Program-made: the position numbers and the translations under genes
In this document: one piece after another, positions 1 through 8,379 of the stretch
Layout of the letters: each line of letters begins with the position of its first letter
How positions within the stretch are numbered: position 1 is the stretch's first letter
Assembly (NCBI GenBank): GCA_022925895.1
Contig: JAKSYS010000264.1
Coordinates: 64,001 to 76,095 of the forward strand
Origin: Fragilaria crotonensis
Taxonomy: Eukaryota > Bacillariophyta > Fragilariophyceae > Fragilariales > Fragilariaceae
Direction: 5' to 3'
Length of the DNA stretch: 12,095 bases
Notes under the pieces: model-generated
Told to the model about the DNA's origin: nothing
The model's input: only the letters and a program-made list of their open reading frames with translations
Database searches by the model: none

Positions 1-491
1 TATGCTTCCAGTAGATGAACTCTGTCTCTTTTGTGGGTGATGATTATATCAGGAAAAGGCAACAAACACACAGTCCTTTTCATTTCTTCTTGGTCGAATC
101 GAAATGCCGCCCGACAATCTGATTGACTCAATCTGTTCAAATCCACACGAACATCCGGGATGATAGGCATATCCATGTGCCGGAATACACTCATGTTGCT
201 TCCTAATCCCAGGAGCATCAATGCAACCAAATGACCAAGACAGAATTCATTGTTGTCACATTCAACATAGAATTGCAGAAATGACATCACTAGTGGGATG
301 TCGCGGGTCCTGATAACTCTGTTGTTGCCGCGGAAACCCAGAAGACAAATCACCGGCACTGCGACTGCCACTGAAGATTTGTCTTCTTCCATGCAGAGAG
401 CAAGAAGTGAAGAAAAGACAGCACACGCCGAAGTTTCTCTCTCCCATGGGCCGCTTGTGTCGATGTCATTCCAACCTGTTGCAGTCGCCAT
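1..491 (-). CDS. PIF/Harbinger-like transposase or derived gene, N-terminal part (cut by window edge)
   Basis: An open frame of 163 codons starts at the ATG at 491-489 and continues without a stop to the left edge, so the C-terminus lies outside. Residues 1-75 are low in recognisable structure. Residues about 85-105 are hydrophobic and leucine-rich. Residues 122-163 contain an S-x-S-D-C-R-x-x-F-R-F block, an acidic/basic stretch, then L-L-P-F-P-D and a basic R-D-R-V-H-L-L-E-A segment. The order 'FRF, spacer, L..P, basic, EA' is what I associate with the region just before the DDE core of PIF/Harbinger (HARBI1/DDE_Tnp_4) proteins in diatoms and oomycetes. The catalytic D, D, E residues are not in the window, so the family call is an inference. 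The ATG has A at -3 and G at +4. A TATATAA lies only 9 bp upstream, which is too close to serve this ATG; a second in-frame Met at residue 34 (392-390) is an alternative start. The intact frame suggests a young element or a domesticated gene. Confidence 0.5.
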   Translation of the reverse strand, partial: MATATGWNDIDTSGPWERETSACAVFSSLLALCMEEDKSSVAVAVPVICLLGFRGNNRVIRTRDIPLVMSFLQFYVECDNNEFCLGHLVALMLLGLGSNMSVFRHMDMPIIPDVRVDLNRLSQSDCRAAFRFDQEEMKRTVCLLPFPDIIITHKRDRVHLLEA

Positions 492-499
492 CGTAAGAG

Positions 500-506
500 T
501 TATATA
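500..506 (-). promoter_or_regulatory. TATA-like box upstream of the transposase-like gene
   Basis: Read on the minus strand this is TATATAA, 9 bp before the first ATG of the left-edge gene. If used as a TATA box at the usual distance of about 30 bp, transcription would start inside the frame and translation would begin at Met34 (392-390). It overlaps a GTGAGT at 512-507 (minus) that could instead be a splice donor of an upstream exon. Both readings rest on short motifs only. Confidence 0.25.
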
Positions 507-867
507 CTCACCACTTTGTATCGGCATCTACAACTCCCGTACTACAATAGCAGGTACTTGCACTTTGCAACAGTACTTTCATATTTTGGTGCGCGCGACG
601 AAACGTTTTTTTGCTTAACCGAACTTTGCAAGGGTCCTAACCTTTATAACTCGAACTTCTGAGTGCCGGAGCGCGCAATCCGGTACTCGACGAATGCTAA
701 GGTTGCGCGCGCGCACAAGTTTTCCAAGATTTGCTTAAAGTCCCTAATAGAACTACTCGAGTACGTCATACGGTTTAAAAAAAGGAAAGAATCGTCGACA
801 CCACATGCCGCATGCCGGTATGCCCTATGCGCATATGCCCAGCCAGCCACAATTAAAACTTTTTAGC
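507..867. other. Intergenic stretch, GC-alternating and hairpin-prone
   Basis: No gene is recognised here. The stretch contains two purine-pyrimidine alternating GC tracts (590-598 and 704-714) and an 8-bp inverted repeat, GCGCGCAA at 671-678 with TTGCGCGC at 703-710. It also holds a run of imperfect ATGCC/ATGCG units at about 805-840. The overlapping open frames on both strands are short and show no family resemblance. Confidence 0.4.
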
Positions 868-1796
868 TAATAGTGGCCCCGCCCGAATGTTAGAAGTGGC
901 TTGATAGTTGTCACGTGCCAGCGTACACCAAAATCACTACTACAGTAGGAGCTGCGGGTACAAGCAGTCTACCGTAGTAGCTACCGGTAGTCGTAGTACA
1001 GGAAAGCGACATGGATTGAAGAATCCTTGTGAAATGCTTGGCATGCAAAATGCCTTCCAACGAAAAGTTTGTGAGACCAGTTCAGCAATAATTCTTCTCC
1101 TGGTTTACATTGGAGAAGTTACACTCAACAGTTGATGTCCCTAGGAATGCAGTTGCTAAGCCTCCACAGAACTTGTTCTATAGGTGCTTGCTGAATCTGT
1201 CCATAACATAGCCCCAATCTTGTTTGAATTTCATCCATGCATCACACAGGTCCAGGACCTGCTTAAAGGCAAGCGTGCGCTCATAGTATGCTGAGCAAAA
1301 GGAATCTAGTCGGAAGTCAAGTCCCTTGAGCTCTACATGTTGCAGGCTCCAAGCTTGCCAACAATCAGTCAAACTGGTGAAGTTGTACAACATTTGCAAA
1401 TTAAGTCTGCCAGCAATGCACCGAATGCTGAAGAAGCATGTGTTGGATGTAGACATCACCTTGAAAGGGTCTCCAAAAGTACTGCATTTTCTCTGCAGCC
1501 CTGCATTTGACACCAATCTTCACATCACGACCGAAATGTAAAGAAAATCGGCAGGAAACCAAAACTAGTACTGCTGCCTGTGATGTGTTGGGTGCATCTT
1601 GCTCAGCCAGATACTGTAAGGCCATGTGTAATGACAAGGCTATCATTGAATATCGCCGTCCACTTGATTGGGGTCATTGTCTTGGAATATGTAGTAATGT
1701 GAACGCATGCAAATCCGCCGTAGTATAGAGCGAGTCTACGTAAAAAATCCTTAAATAGTGGCTAATAGTGGTTATTCCCACCAAACGCCACTATTA
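868..1796. mobile_element. Candidate small DNA transposon or MITE bounded by 10-bp inverted repeats
   Basis: TAATAGTGGC at 868-877 is matched by its exact reverse complement GCCACTATTA at 1787-1796. If the outer TA (868-869 and 1795-1796) is read as a TA target duplication, the element would be 870-1794 with an 8-bp terminal inverted repeat starting ATAGTGGC. The right end is complex: it carries further copies of the motif (1754-1762 and 1763-1771) that can fold back on 1787-1796 by themselves. The inverted repeat is short, similarity does not continue inward, and no transposase motif is visible, so this is only a candidate. Confidence 0.25.
1178..1646 (-). pseudogene. Coding-like frameshifted remnant, family unknown
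   Basis: Two minus-strand frames overlap here. The upstream frame (from 1646) reads plausibly as protein down to about 1500. The downstream frame, ending at the stop at 1178-1180, then gives about 110 residues rich in W, F, Y, D and K with helical spacing, including LKGLDF and LDLCDAWMKFKQDW. The switch between frames at about 1470-1500 suggests one ancient coding sequence broken by an indel. I do not recognise the family. It lies inside the 868-1796 inverted-repeat interval, so it could be the remains of that element's cargo. Confidence 0.25.
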
Positions 1797-3869
1797 AAGT
1801 GGCCTGCCTACGCCCTGAGCCCCTGAGCCCTAAGCCCTGTATGCTTATGTCTGTCATTGTTCGCTCACCTCCACACTCCACCGTGGCATAGTTGACATCA
1901 TCTACTCGACAGCGTTGGTGCTCCTGGAACAAAACTGCAGTAATACATCGTACCATTGATTGAGTGGAGTGCAGCGTACTATGTTCATTTTGTGTATAGT
2001 TGTTTGGGACCGGTAGTTTAAAGGAATGGAAGATGTAATCAAGAAGAGAGTGATACAAAATGCTGGCTGATGATTGAAGTAAAAAAATAAATACACATGT
2101 ACTCAAAGATATGGTTATGATTTCTGTGAGTCTAAAAAATCAGGGGAGTGACATTGCAATATCACCCAAACATTTGTCCACAATACAAGAGTAATCACCA
2201 CTGACTTACAACAATTGTAGAATGTCAATTTTTTCCATTTCACCTTAATAAAATGCCACGGACAATATCATCCAAATTGTTGCGACAATATTGCAATATC
2301 ACCAACTGGCTGATTAGCATTTCATTACTATATTACACATTTTGGGCCTTTCAGTGCTGGCCAGCATGCCACTGGCTACTACTATTTCATGGAGACAGTG
2401 GTACCCTCCTCCTGTACATTAGCTAGCAATCACCAAAACTCACCAACAGCCTCCTTTCAACATAGCCATTATCTCGTTACCTTCATCATGCACAACTTTG
2501 CCTCCAAGCTATTGCATCAAGATAACAAGTGCTTGAAGAACCAACATTTGCAGTGGTCATTATCATGTTTGGCAGTTTTATATTTCTCTTTCAATCACCA
2601 AAGTAGGATGCATCCAAATGATATGATGTTTGATATTTGAATGTAGATCTGACAGTATTGTACACAAAAATAAGTACGACAGTTCCAGATGACCGCAGGA
2701 TTTTTAGATTACTTTGTTCCCAAATCCTGTGGTCTCATAATGCTGAGCTCTACTAGCATGAGCTTAAGCGAGTCGGTCACATTGCTTGCTTTCTGATGCC
2801 TTCATCTTGTCTCTGGCTGTTGCTGTGATCGAAATCCCACGGTCTGGAAAACTTCTTGACATTTTGGGATGATTCGTTCCAGGAATCCAGTGTTTTTGTA
2901 TTGCTTCCTTTTGACCGTGTAGTACCTACCATTTGGAATAAAATCATACAATCTTTCATGGCAGAGATTTGCACCTTTCTTCCAATATTGTAAGGGTGTT
3001 TTTGGATTCATTAACAATGCTACAATCAGTGGTGCTTGTTTGGATCAAAGAATTCAAAACTTTTTATGAACCATCCAACATTGACCAAGATTGCCACAAC
3101 CGCCATCCATAGTATGGACACACTTTCACATGCATGCTGCAGGAATGTTGTTTGTGAGCAATTCTTGGTTTAACCAATTAACACAGTGTGCTCTTGTGGC
3201 AAAGACTCAAACAGCATCTGAAGTGATTGGCATGACAGGTCTCAAAGCATTCTTTAGTCAAGTGACTTTCACCTTGAAGGCAAAGTCAATTTCCAAACCC
3301 TGCTGAAGGTACTAATACCTATTCAAGCTGTCATGGTAGTATTGGTATGGTGGTGACCGTGAGAAGCTCTAGGGACTGTGAACGCCATGCAGACAGCGCA
3401 ATCGTCGATGGCGTCCACGTGAGTTGTGATGGGGTGCTGTGAAAGTGGAGATGGAGTTTGGAAGAGTCAACGTTGGTGGCGTCACAGATGCGGACACCAG
3501 CCAACCCTGCCGGGAGGAATTGACAAAAAGTATTGTGACCACATCCTATTCAGGGTAAGTGAGTGAATGGGATGAATGAATGGCAAAGTACGTTTGGGCG
3601 CCTGAAAGTACGCTGGCATTGGATGATCCATGTTTTGAGGAGGAGACATGTGCAAGCAATGTGTCGGTCTGACAAGGAGCGAGAAAGCAGTGCGCTTTCC
3701 TGCTCTTCTTCAAATGGGATGCATGAAGTGATGAAAATGGACATTAGGATTAAGGAAAAAATGAAGCCTAGTACTACTTTGTCCTCTGAGCAGTTCATAA
3801 TGTAATTCTTGGTGGTTAGCAGGCCAATGGTGCTGGCTGACAATGTCTCAAGGGACATTTGAGGTATTC
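1797..3869. other. Long stretch with no assignable gene
   Basis: About 2 kb of AT-moderate DNA with stops in all frames and no intact gene. At 1811-1838 there are short units of CCCTGAGC/CCTAAGC. ATTGCAATATCACC occurs twice (2153-2166 and 2290-2303). Minus strand 2802-3017 has a coding-like 70-residue scrap rich in K, Y, R and W (residues such as YWKKGANLC and FIPNGRYYTV), and minus 3310-3550 has a Met-less open stretch. None resembles a family I can name. The most likely reading is decayed repeats. Confidence 0.35.
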
Positions 3870-3885
3870 CAGTTGGTGCAAAGAA
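3870..3885 (+). repeat. Left copy of 16-bp target-site duplication
   Basis: CAGTTGGTGCAAAGAA here is repeated exactly at 4423-4438. Between the copies lies a segment that begins in mid reading frame and ends in an AT-rich tail, as expected for target-primed integration of a non-LTR element. Confidence 0.8.
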
Positions 3886-4305
3886 CTGACAGGCTTACTC
3901 AGCTCAGGATGGATCACACTAGCAAGCCTTGACATGCACGCCAACACTAAACCTGAGCCCAAAACAGGAGCCAACAGAATCCGCAAGTGCCTCATCGCAA
4001 TCCACACCTTCACCCGCCAACTCTGGCTCGCCAGGAACGCAGTTCTCCACGACGACACCGAAGCCACAACCACGGCTATAGCTCGCACAGCAGAACAGAT
4101 CGAAGTCAGCTACTACCACCAAAGACCCCAACTTCTCCGATTCGACGATCGCCACCTCTGCGATCGCAACCTTCAACAGCTTATGACCGGATCCTCCACA
4201 ACTCGCAGACGATGGCTCCGACTCGTCAAATCCTCCGCTACAACACATACCCAAGACGGCACACGACAGACATCGATACAAAGCTTTTTCCCAACGATAC
4301 AGTAA
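3886..4305 (+). pseudogene. C-terminal tail of LINE reverse-transcriptase polyprotein (truncated)
   Basis: The frame opens at the insertion junction (CTG at 3886) and runs 139 codons to TAA at 4303-4305. It can be read upstream into flanking DNA to an ATG at 3859, but that start belongs to the target site and not to the element. Residues 8-20 (S-G-W-I-T-L) and 26-56 (K-T-G, then LIAIHTF, then Q-L-W-L-A-R-N-A-V-L-H) match the W..RN..LH pattern seen downstream of the reverse transcriptase in many diatom and fungal non-LTR elements. Residues 77-113 (Y-Y-H-Q-R-P-Q-L-L-R-F-D, then R-R-R-W-L-R-L-V) and the terminal S-I-Q-S-F-F-P fit the same tail. No catalytic motif of the reverse transcriptase is included. 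Expression is unlikely without a promoter. Confidence 0.65.
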
Positions 4306-4334
4306 TCGGCGAGCACAGTAGTAACTAAGTTCTC

Positions 4335-4384
4335 GCGAGCCCACGCTCGCCGGAACGGGGTACACTCTGGGGACCTAACGGTCC
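4335..4384 (+). other. Two hairpins in the LINE 3' untranslated region
   Basis: GCGAGC (4335-4340) pairs with GCTCGC (4345-4350) around a CCAC loop, and GGACC (4371-4375) pairs with GGTCC (4380-4384) around TAAC. Both lie between the stop codon and the AT-rich tail. In many LINEs the reverse transcriptase recognises a 3'-terminal RNA structure; that role is an inference here. Confidence 0.4.
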
Positions 4385-4422
4385 ACAGACGGTGACAACC
4401 CTCAATAATTAGGTTTTATATA

Positions 4423-4438
4423 CAGTTGGTGCAAAGAA
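4423..4438 (+). repeat. Right copy of 16-bp target-site duplication
   Basis: This is identical over 16 bp to 3870-3885. Removing 3886-4438 restores a continuous pre-insertion sequence in which the motif occurs once, followed by AAAGCAATGC. Confidence 0.8.
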
Positions 4439-7340
4439 AAAGCAATGCAGCACTGGTAATCATTGTTAGCAGAGGAGGGAGCGACATCCAAAGATGGAGA
4501 ATGGAATGCTGACAGGCAGAGAATTTATCAATGTCATAGCTAGGGATGGTATGAATGGCGTCCAGCAGTAGCGAATACCAAATGTTGCTGGTGAGGCAAG
4601 CCATGGGTGTACTTTTGATGTGGGCAACAACACATTTGCATCCTCTTCCACATGATAGAGGAGAAATTTTTTGTTGTCCACAGAAAGGATGCTAGTATTG
4701 GCATGCAAAGGAAATGAAAGCTCTCCTTGAAAACCAATATCAGAACCAGCATACTAATGTTGATGCTGACACAGCTGCCGTTTGCTTCGAATGACATTGA
4801 GCTGATACCCTCCAGGGGGTGGCATCATCCTCATCTTCATCCGAGACAATTTTTGTGGTAGCCGGGGGAACCATGCTGTGTCCCATAGGAAGGCTGCAAC
4901 ACCAGTTCAAGAAGGGCACCGAATATCATTTGTTACTGCAGCACGCACATAATGTACTAGAAAGCAAAATTGCACACAGTGGGGTATCTTGATCCTGAGT
5001 TAGTGACTTTTGACTTCTATTATCAGCCTTTAAATTTACCAATGATGCATTGTAGAGTGTTTCAGGCACCTAACAGCATCGCTTAAATACTTGGTTTTAT
5101 CCAGTTCCTTGCAATGGCATACATGTTGATCGGTTAACGTAGTACTAGAATCTGTAACACGTTTCTCTGGTTATATTATGTCCCCAAAGTCCACATCCCA
5201 TGGAATATTAGGAGCGCTATTGACAGGGTCAGGACATCAAGTTTGTCTTGTCAAGATAGAATACAGGGTGAAGGTCGTGTTCAAGTTGAACAAATCCACC
5301 ATTACTCAGTTGGGTTATGTGTGACTCATACTTGCGGATGCTGTTCAAGGAGCTTGAAATGCAAGTACCATGGGGCTTGTGGTTAGAATCCAAGATGTCA
5401 TGTTCCAACCAAACTGCTGAGCAATATCAAGCCAAATCCCATTCAGGTTTTCTCATCATTCATGTCGGTTTTCTGTTCTTAGTCCAGCCTTTTGGTCATA
5501 GAAATTGAAGTCTAACCACCATGAGATGTTGACAGCTAAATCTTCAAACCATTCAATATCTGGACATCGCTCCTGTACGCAGCATGCCCCAAATGATTAC
5601 AATTTGTAAAGGCATCCAATGTCCTAGTCCACAAATTGAAACAGAACATGGTTCCCATGCACTTGCACTTACCATTTGGTCTCAATGTCAAAGGTTTTAG
5701 TATTTTCTGCATGGTGAATCTGAGTAGTTTCACGTCCCTTCACTGCTGCAGGTACCACTCTGATCTGCTATCAACATCAGTCCACGTAAGTTGCCACCAT
5801 GTTCAGCTGCTTTGGCCGTCGTCGCCGCGTACGGCCACGTCACAGATCATTCTCCCCGGTGTGAAGATATCAGCATCAAATGAATATGGTTAGGGCACAT
5901 GCATCATTGTTGCAACTTGCCTTGGAGTTCATAATGGGGGATAATTCAGGTGAAGGTGTCATTACTAGTAGTGAAGTGTGTCGATGCATGAACATCAGCA
6001 GTTTAGAGAGTTCACATTGGAATATAAACTACGAATATGAGTGGTGTCATTGCTGATGAATTTGCAATTTAATCCGAATGATCAGAACAGGATTGGTAGA
6101 GCAGCAGGTGTCCAATAGAGTTGTGATGATTCTTTTTTTGTTGCCGTTGAGTTTTCTGTGTGATCATGGTCTCAATACCCAGCCAACGGAATTTATTTTG
6201 CAATTGCTTGCGCATCAATGGCTGCATCAGGGCGGCCTATCATGTGCTCCAGCCAATGAAGCAGATTTTTCCGGTCTTTTCTGCTGCAATCATTTGTGTC
6301 CATCAGTCATGAATGATTACTCATGATCGTAGACAGTCATTGCAAAATTCGCCATATTCGCAACGACATTAATTGTTGCCAGGACAAGCAAGTTATCCTG
6401 ACCTTGCTCTGTAACAAACAGATGATGACCATCATCTTTTGAACTTGATTGCCATTGCATTCTATGGTTCTCAGGAGCCACTGCACTTCCTGTTCTTGAC
6501 AGTGTACTAGGGGCTGTTCTTCATCATCCACTCCTCCTTGAGTGCCATGTCAGTAGTATGAGGTATGAGGGCCTCTGACCTGGCATTTGCAGATGCACAT
6601 TGCAAATCTTCCTGAGCTTCTCTCCAACATAGTGTTCTCTGAGGATTGTTAGGTGCAAGGCCTGACCGTCTCCATCCTTGACACCTTTCAAGCCATGTCA
6701 AACCATGATTAATAGGTCTTTGAGCTGGTTGTTGACAAACATGATATCCTTCTGCATGAAGCAGGGGGGTTGGCAAAGGTTGCTGCCCAGGGTGCTGCTT
6801 GCGTGCTGTACTCATCAGGAGACTTGATCAGATCGTTGGTTTCAACATCTCAAAATAGAAATCAACAGGACAACGGATTTCCCAGTCCTTATGTAAAGAT
6901 AATTGTCATCCTTTTCAATCTACTAGTTCTTATTGTCATTGACATTAAGCAAATGCTGTCCTGGTGGTTAAGTTCGTTGTCTATACCTTTGTTTGTGACT
7001 CCAATTTTGTAGATCAAGTGAGCGACAACTCAAGAACATTACAATTGCTTCTCCTTCTTAGGCTACTAACCCAGACCGAAGTGGCATTGAGGAACATGGC
7101 ACAAGCCAGTCCCATCTGTTCATGAGGAAATGCAGCTGGCAAACATTTAGAATTACAATCTAGTATTGGATCCAACTCCTGGTCAGTGTACTTTAGTGAA
7201 TCCTCAATGTTCTCCACAAACTCAATCAATTGTGTTTGGACAGCCAATTCCCTAGACCTGCACAAATGCAAGGCATGTGCATCATGCAGTGCTCCACATA
7301 AGGACCTTGCCCTGAGCTCAATGATACTAGATGGATCCAT
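4439..7340. other. Long stretch with only unassigned coding-like scraps
   Basis: Nearly 3 kb with no gene I can name. The minus strand holds several short open stretches with protein-like composition but no start-to-stop integrity. These are about 4938-4760 (with an acidic S-D-E-D-E-D-D run at about 4820-4842), 5536-5733, and 6815-6507 followed in a different frame by 6531-6337. The plus strand gives nothing better. This pattern fits old, decayed mobile elements or pseudogenes read mostly on the minus strand, but no conserved motif (reverse transcriptase, integrase or DDE) was found. Confidence 0.35.
7014..7340 (-). CDS. Hypothetical ORF, possibly a pseudogene fragment or exon
   Basis: The frame runs from ATG at 7340 to TGA at 7014-7016, 108 codons; an in-frame TGA lies three codons upstream of the ATG. 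The translation has balanced, soluble-protein-like composition with helical stretches: RARSLCGALHDAHALHLC at residues 10-27, then ELAVQTQLIEFVENIEDSL, then a C-terminal arginine cluster S-S-L-R-R-R-S. No domain is recognised. It has no clear partner exon: downstream DNA (7013-6816) has stops in all minus frames, though splicing cannot be excluded. It may belong to the same decayed element as the scraps at 6337-6815. Confidence 0.25.
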   Translation of the reverse strand: MDPSSIIELRARSLCGALHDAHALHLCRSRELAVQTQLIEFVENIEDSLKYTDQELDPILDCNSKCLPAAFPHEQMGLACAMFLNATSVWVSSLRRRSNCNVLELSLT

Positions 7341-7394
7341 GGCATTTCATGAAAATGCAACCATGTGAGGGCTACAAGTGCTGGGTGTGGCCGT

Positions 7395-7467
7395 GGGTGT
7401 CCTGCACTAGGTTTGGAACCCAGCAGACCAGTACCCCCTGTGAACCGCCGAGTTAGCTATAGCACCC
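7395..7467 (-). other. tRNA-like / SINE-like sequence with Pol III A and B boxes
   Basis: On the minus strand a 73-nt unit starts GGGTGC and ends GACACCC. TAGCTAACTCGG (7459-7448) matches the A-box consensus TRGCNNAGYNGG at 11 of 12 positions. GGTTCCAAACC (7420-7410) matches the B box except at the purine position. CTGGG-TTCCAAA-CCTAG forms a proper 5-bp T arm with a 7-nt loop. The ends can pair at GGGTG/CACCC, but the D and anticodon arms do not fold and five extra bases follow the T arm, so it is not a functional tRNA. A TTTT on the minus strand at 7355-7352 could end a Pol III transcript of about 115 nt. It could be a decayed tRNA gene or the head of a tRNA-derived SINE. Confidence 0.4.
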
Positions 7468-7610
7468 ACTCCGCTCCACCTTGTTGTTATCTTTTTGTCA
7501 GTTTGAGCAAAGCATTTTTCTGTTTATCCAATCAAATCATGCATGTTAAATTCCATTTCTTGGGTCTGATAAGGATGGAACTGTTATGATTTTGCCGTGG
7601 TCATGGCAAA

Positions 7611-7898
7611 AGGAACTATGTGGGTTCCCGTGATCTTGACCTTGAAAGTGGAGATTGAGGAAGCGAGGTTACTAGTAGCTATTGTATGATACAGCAACCA
7701 GAGCTATCACTATGACTGAAAGATGTGGCTGATGTCTTCTTTGTCGGGACAAAGAAGATAGATGAAGTGAGTGCAGGGCAAAGGTTCTGCAAAATTACTC
7801 TAGGAATAAATTGTGATCATATTTTAAGGTCAACTTGCGGATTGCTTGACGTCTCTCCTGTAGAATGCTTGTAAGTAATGTACAAAAGTGTGCGTCAA
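7611..7898 (+). repeat. Diverged direct repeat, copy A
   Basis: This aligns over its whole length with 8380-8660 in the same orientation. Conserved blocks include TGTGGGTTCCCGTGATC near the left end, TCTTTGTCGGGACAAAGA in the middle, GGTCAACTTGCGGAT, and GTCTCTCCTGTA near the right end, with substitutions and small indels between them. Read on the minus strand the trimmed copy (7619-7897) begins TG and ends CA, as an LTR would. The minus translation just before the repeat (residues L-A-x-H-x-D) also resembles that of copy B, which argues for duplicated coding sequence instead. No target duplication flanks the pair. Confidence 0.6.
7736..7757 (+). other. Perfect 10-bp hairpin in repeat copy A
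   Basis: CTTCTTTGTC (7736-7745) and GACAAAGAAG (7748-7757) are exact reverse complements separated by GG. In copy B the core survives as an 8-bp stem (8502-8509 with 8512-8519) with the same GG, within sequence that has otherwise diverged. Confidence 0.5.
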
Positions 7899-7929
7899 TT
7901 TGGCAGCAGCTCTGGTCTGAGTGCCTAGC

Positions 7930-8339
7930 CAGGTAAGTGGCGGCTGCCTCTACATTCTAGATTGTCAATTCCCTGTTTTGCATGCAAGATGATGTTGAAG
8001 GTCTAGCAATTGTTGTCTTGGATCTCAATGAGAGATGTTCACTTAAAGTCCTTGCTGACCTCATTAGCAACTCATCCAACAGCCACAGGGCACAGAGTTG
8101 TGATAATCCCGTTGTGCTTGATGGTCAGTGGATTGGTTGCTGCCTTTGCTGTAGATCTTTGCGTCTTTTGCCTTCCGGTTATTGTAGAGATCTGGGACTG
8201 CTTGAGCAGGTGTCAAGGCAAAAATGACCGGTGCAATCACTGTATCGGTGTCTGCATCTTAAGCAGGATCCGCAGCTGGCTCTCGTTTGATGGCTGACAG
8301 TCCAATGCCCCCGGGGATCAATGATGAAGACATGCATAC
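7930..8339 (-). pseudogene. Degenerate gag-like fragment of an LTR retrotransposon
   Basis: The minus strand reads from about 8333 through an in-frame TAA (8261-8259), then stays open over 8258-8067. At 8222-8196 it gives F-A-L-T-P-A-Q-A-V, followed by P-D-L-Y-N and K-I-Y. In the frame shifted by one, at about 8140-8100, it gives T-N-P-L-T-I-K-H-N-G-I-I-T-T-L. The order 'FALTPAQ..., IY, then T.PL...G...L' is typical of the gag-like proteins that precede pol in diatom and brown-algal retrotransposons. At least one stop and one frameshift show it is dead. It is sandwiched between direct repeats A and B, so it may be the remains of a tiny LTR-gag-LTR element, or of a tandemly duplicated gag. No primer-binding site or polypurine tract is clear. 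Confidence 0.4.
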
Positions 8340-8379
8340 TAAATATCTTGTGAATGCACCAGATGTGTTTTCTGCGCAG

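Larger units (their letters stand above)
3886..4422 (+). mobile_element. 5'-truncated non-LTR (LINE-type) retrotransposon insertion
   Basis: The 537-bp insertion is delimited by perfect 16-bp direct repeats. It comprises the last 139 codons of a LINE-type polyprotein (3886-4305), a 117-bp 3' untranslated region with two small hairpins, and an AT-rich tail that ends TTTTATATA just before the right repeat. The 5' junction falls directly inside the coding frame, the signature of a dead-on-arrival insertion whose reverse transcription stopped early. Identical target duplications and an intact frame with no stop point to a recent event. The insert is richer in C, especially at third positions, than its surroundings. 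The missing reverse transcriptase and endonuclease domains make it non-autonomous. Confidence 0.75.

Noticed and set aside
298-618. Plus-strand open frame of 106 codons across the left-edge gene
   Set aside because: It is antisense to the longer, better minus-strand frame that runs to the window edge, and its composition is not protein-like.
2153-2303. 14-bp direct repeat ATTGCAATATCACC as a target duplication around a 123-bp insert
   Set aside because: The enclosed sequence has no element features, and the similarity spreads loosely around the repeats.
4760-4938. Minus-strand acidic stretch (SDEDEDD) as part of a retroelement polyprotein
   Set aside because: Only about 48 codons from Met to stop, no second motif, and neighbouring frames do not continue it.
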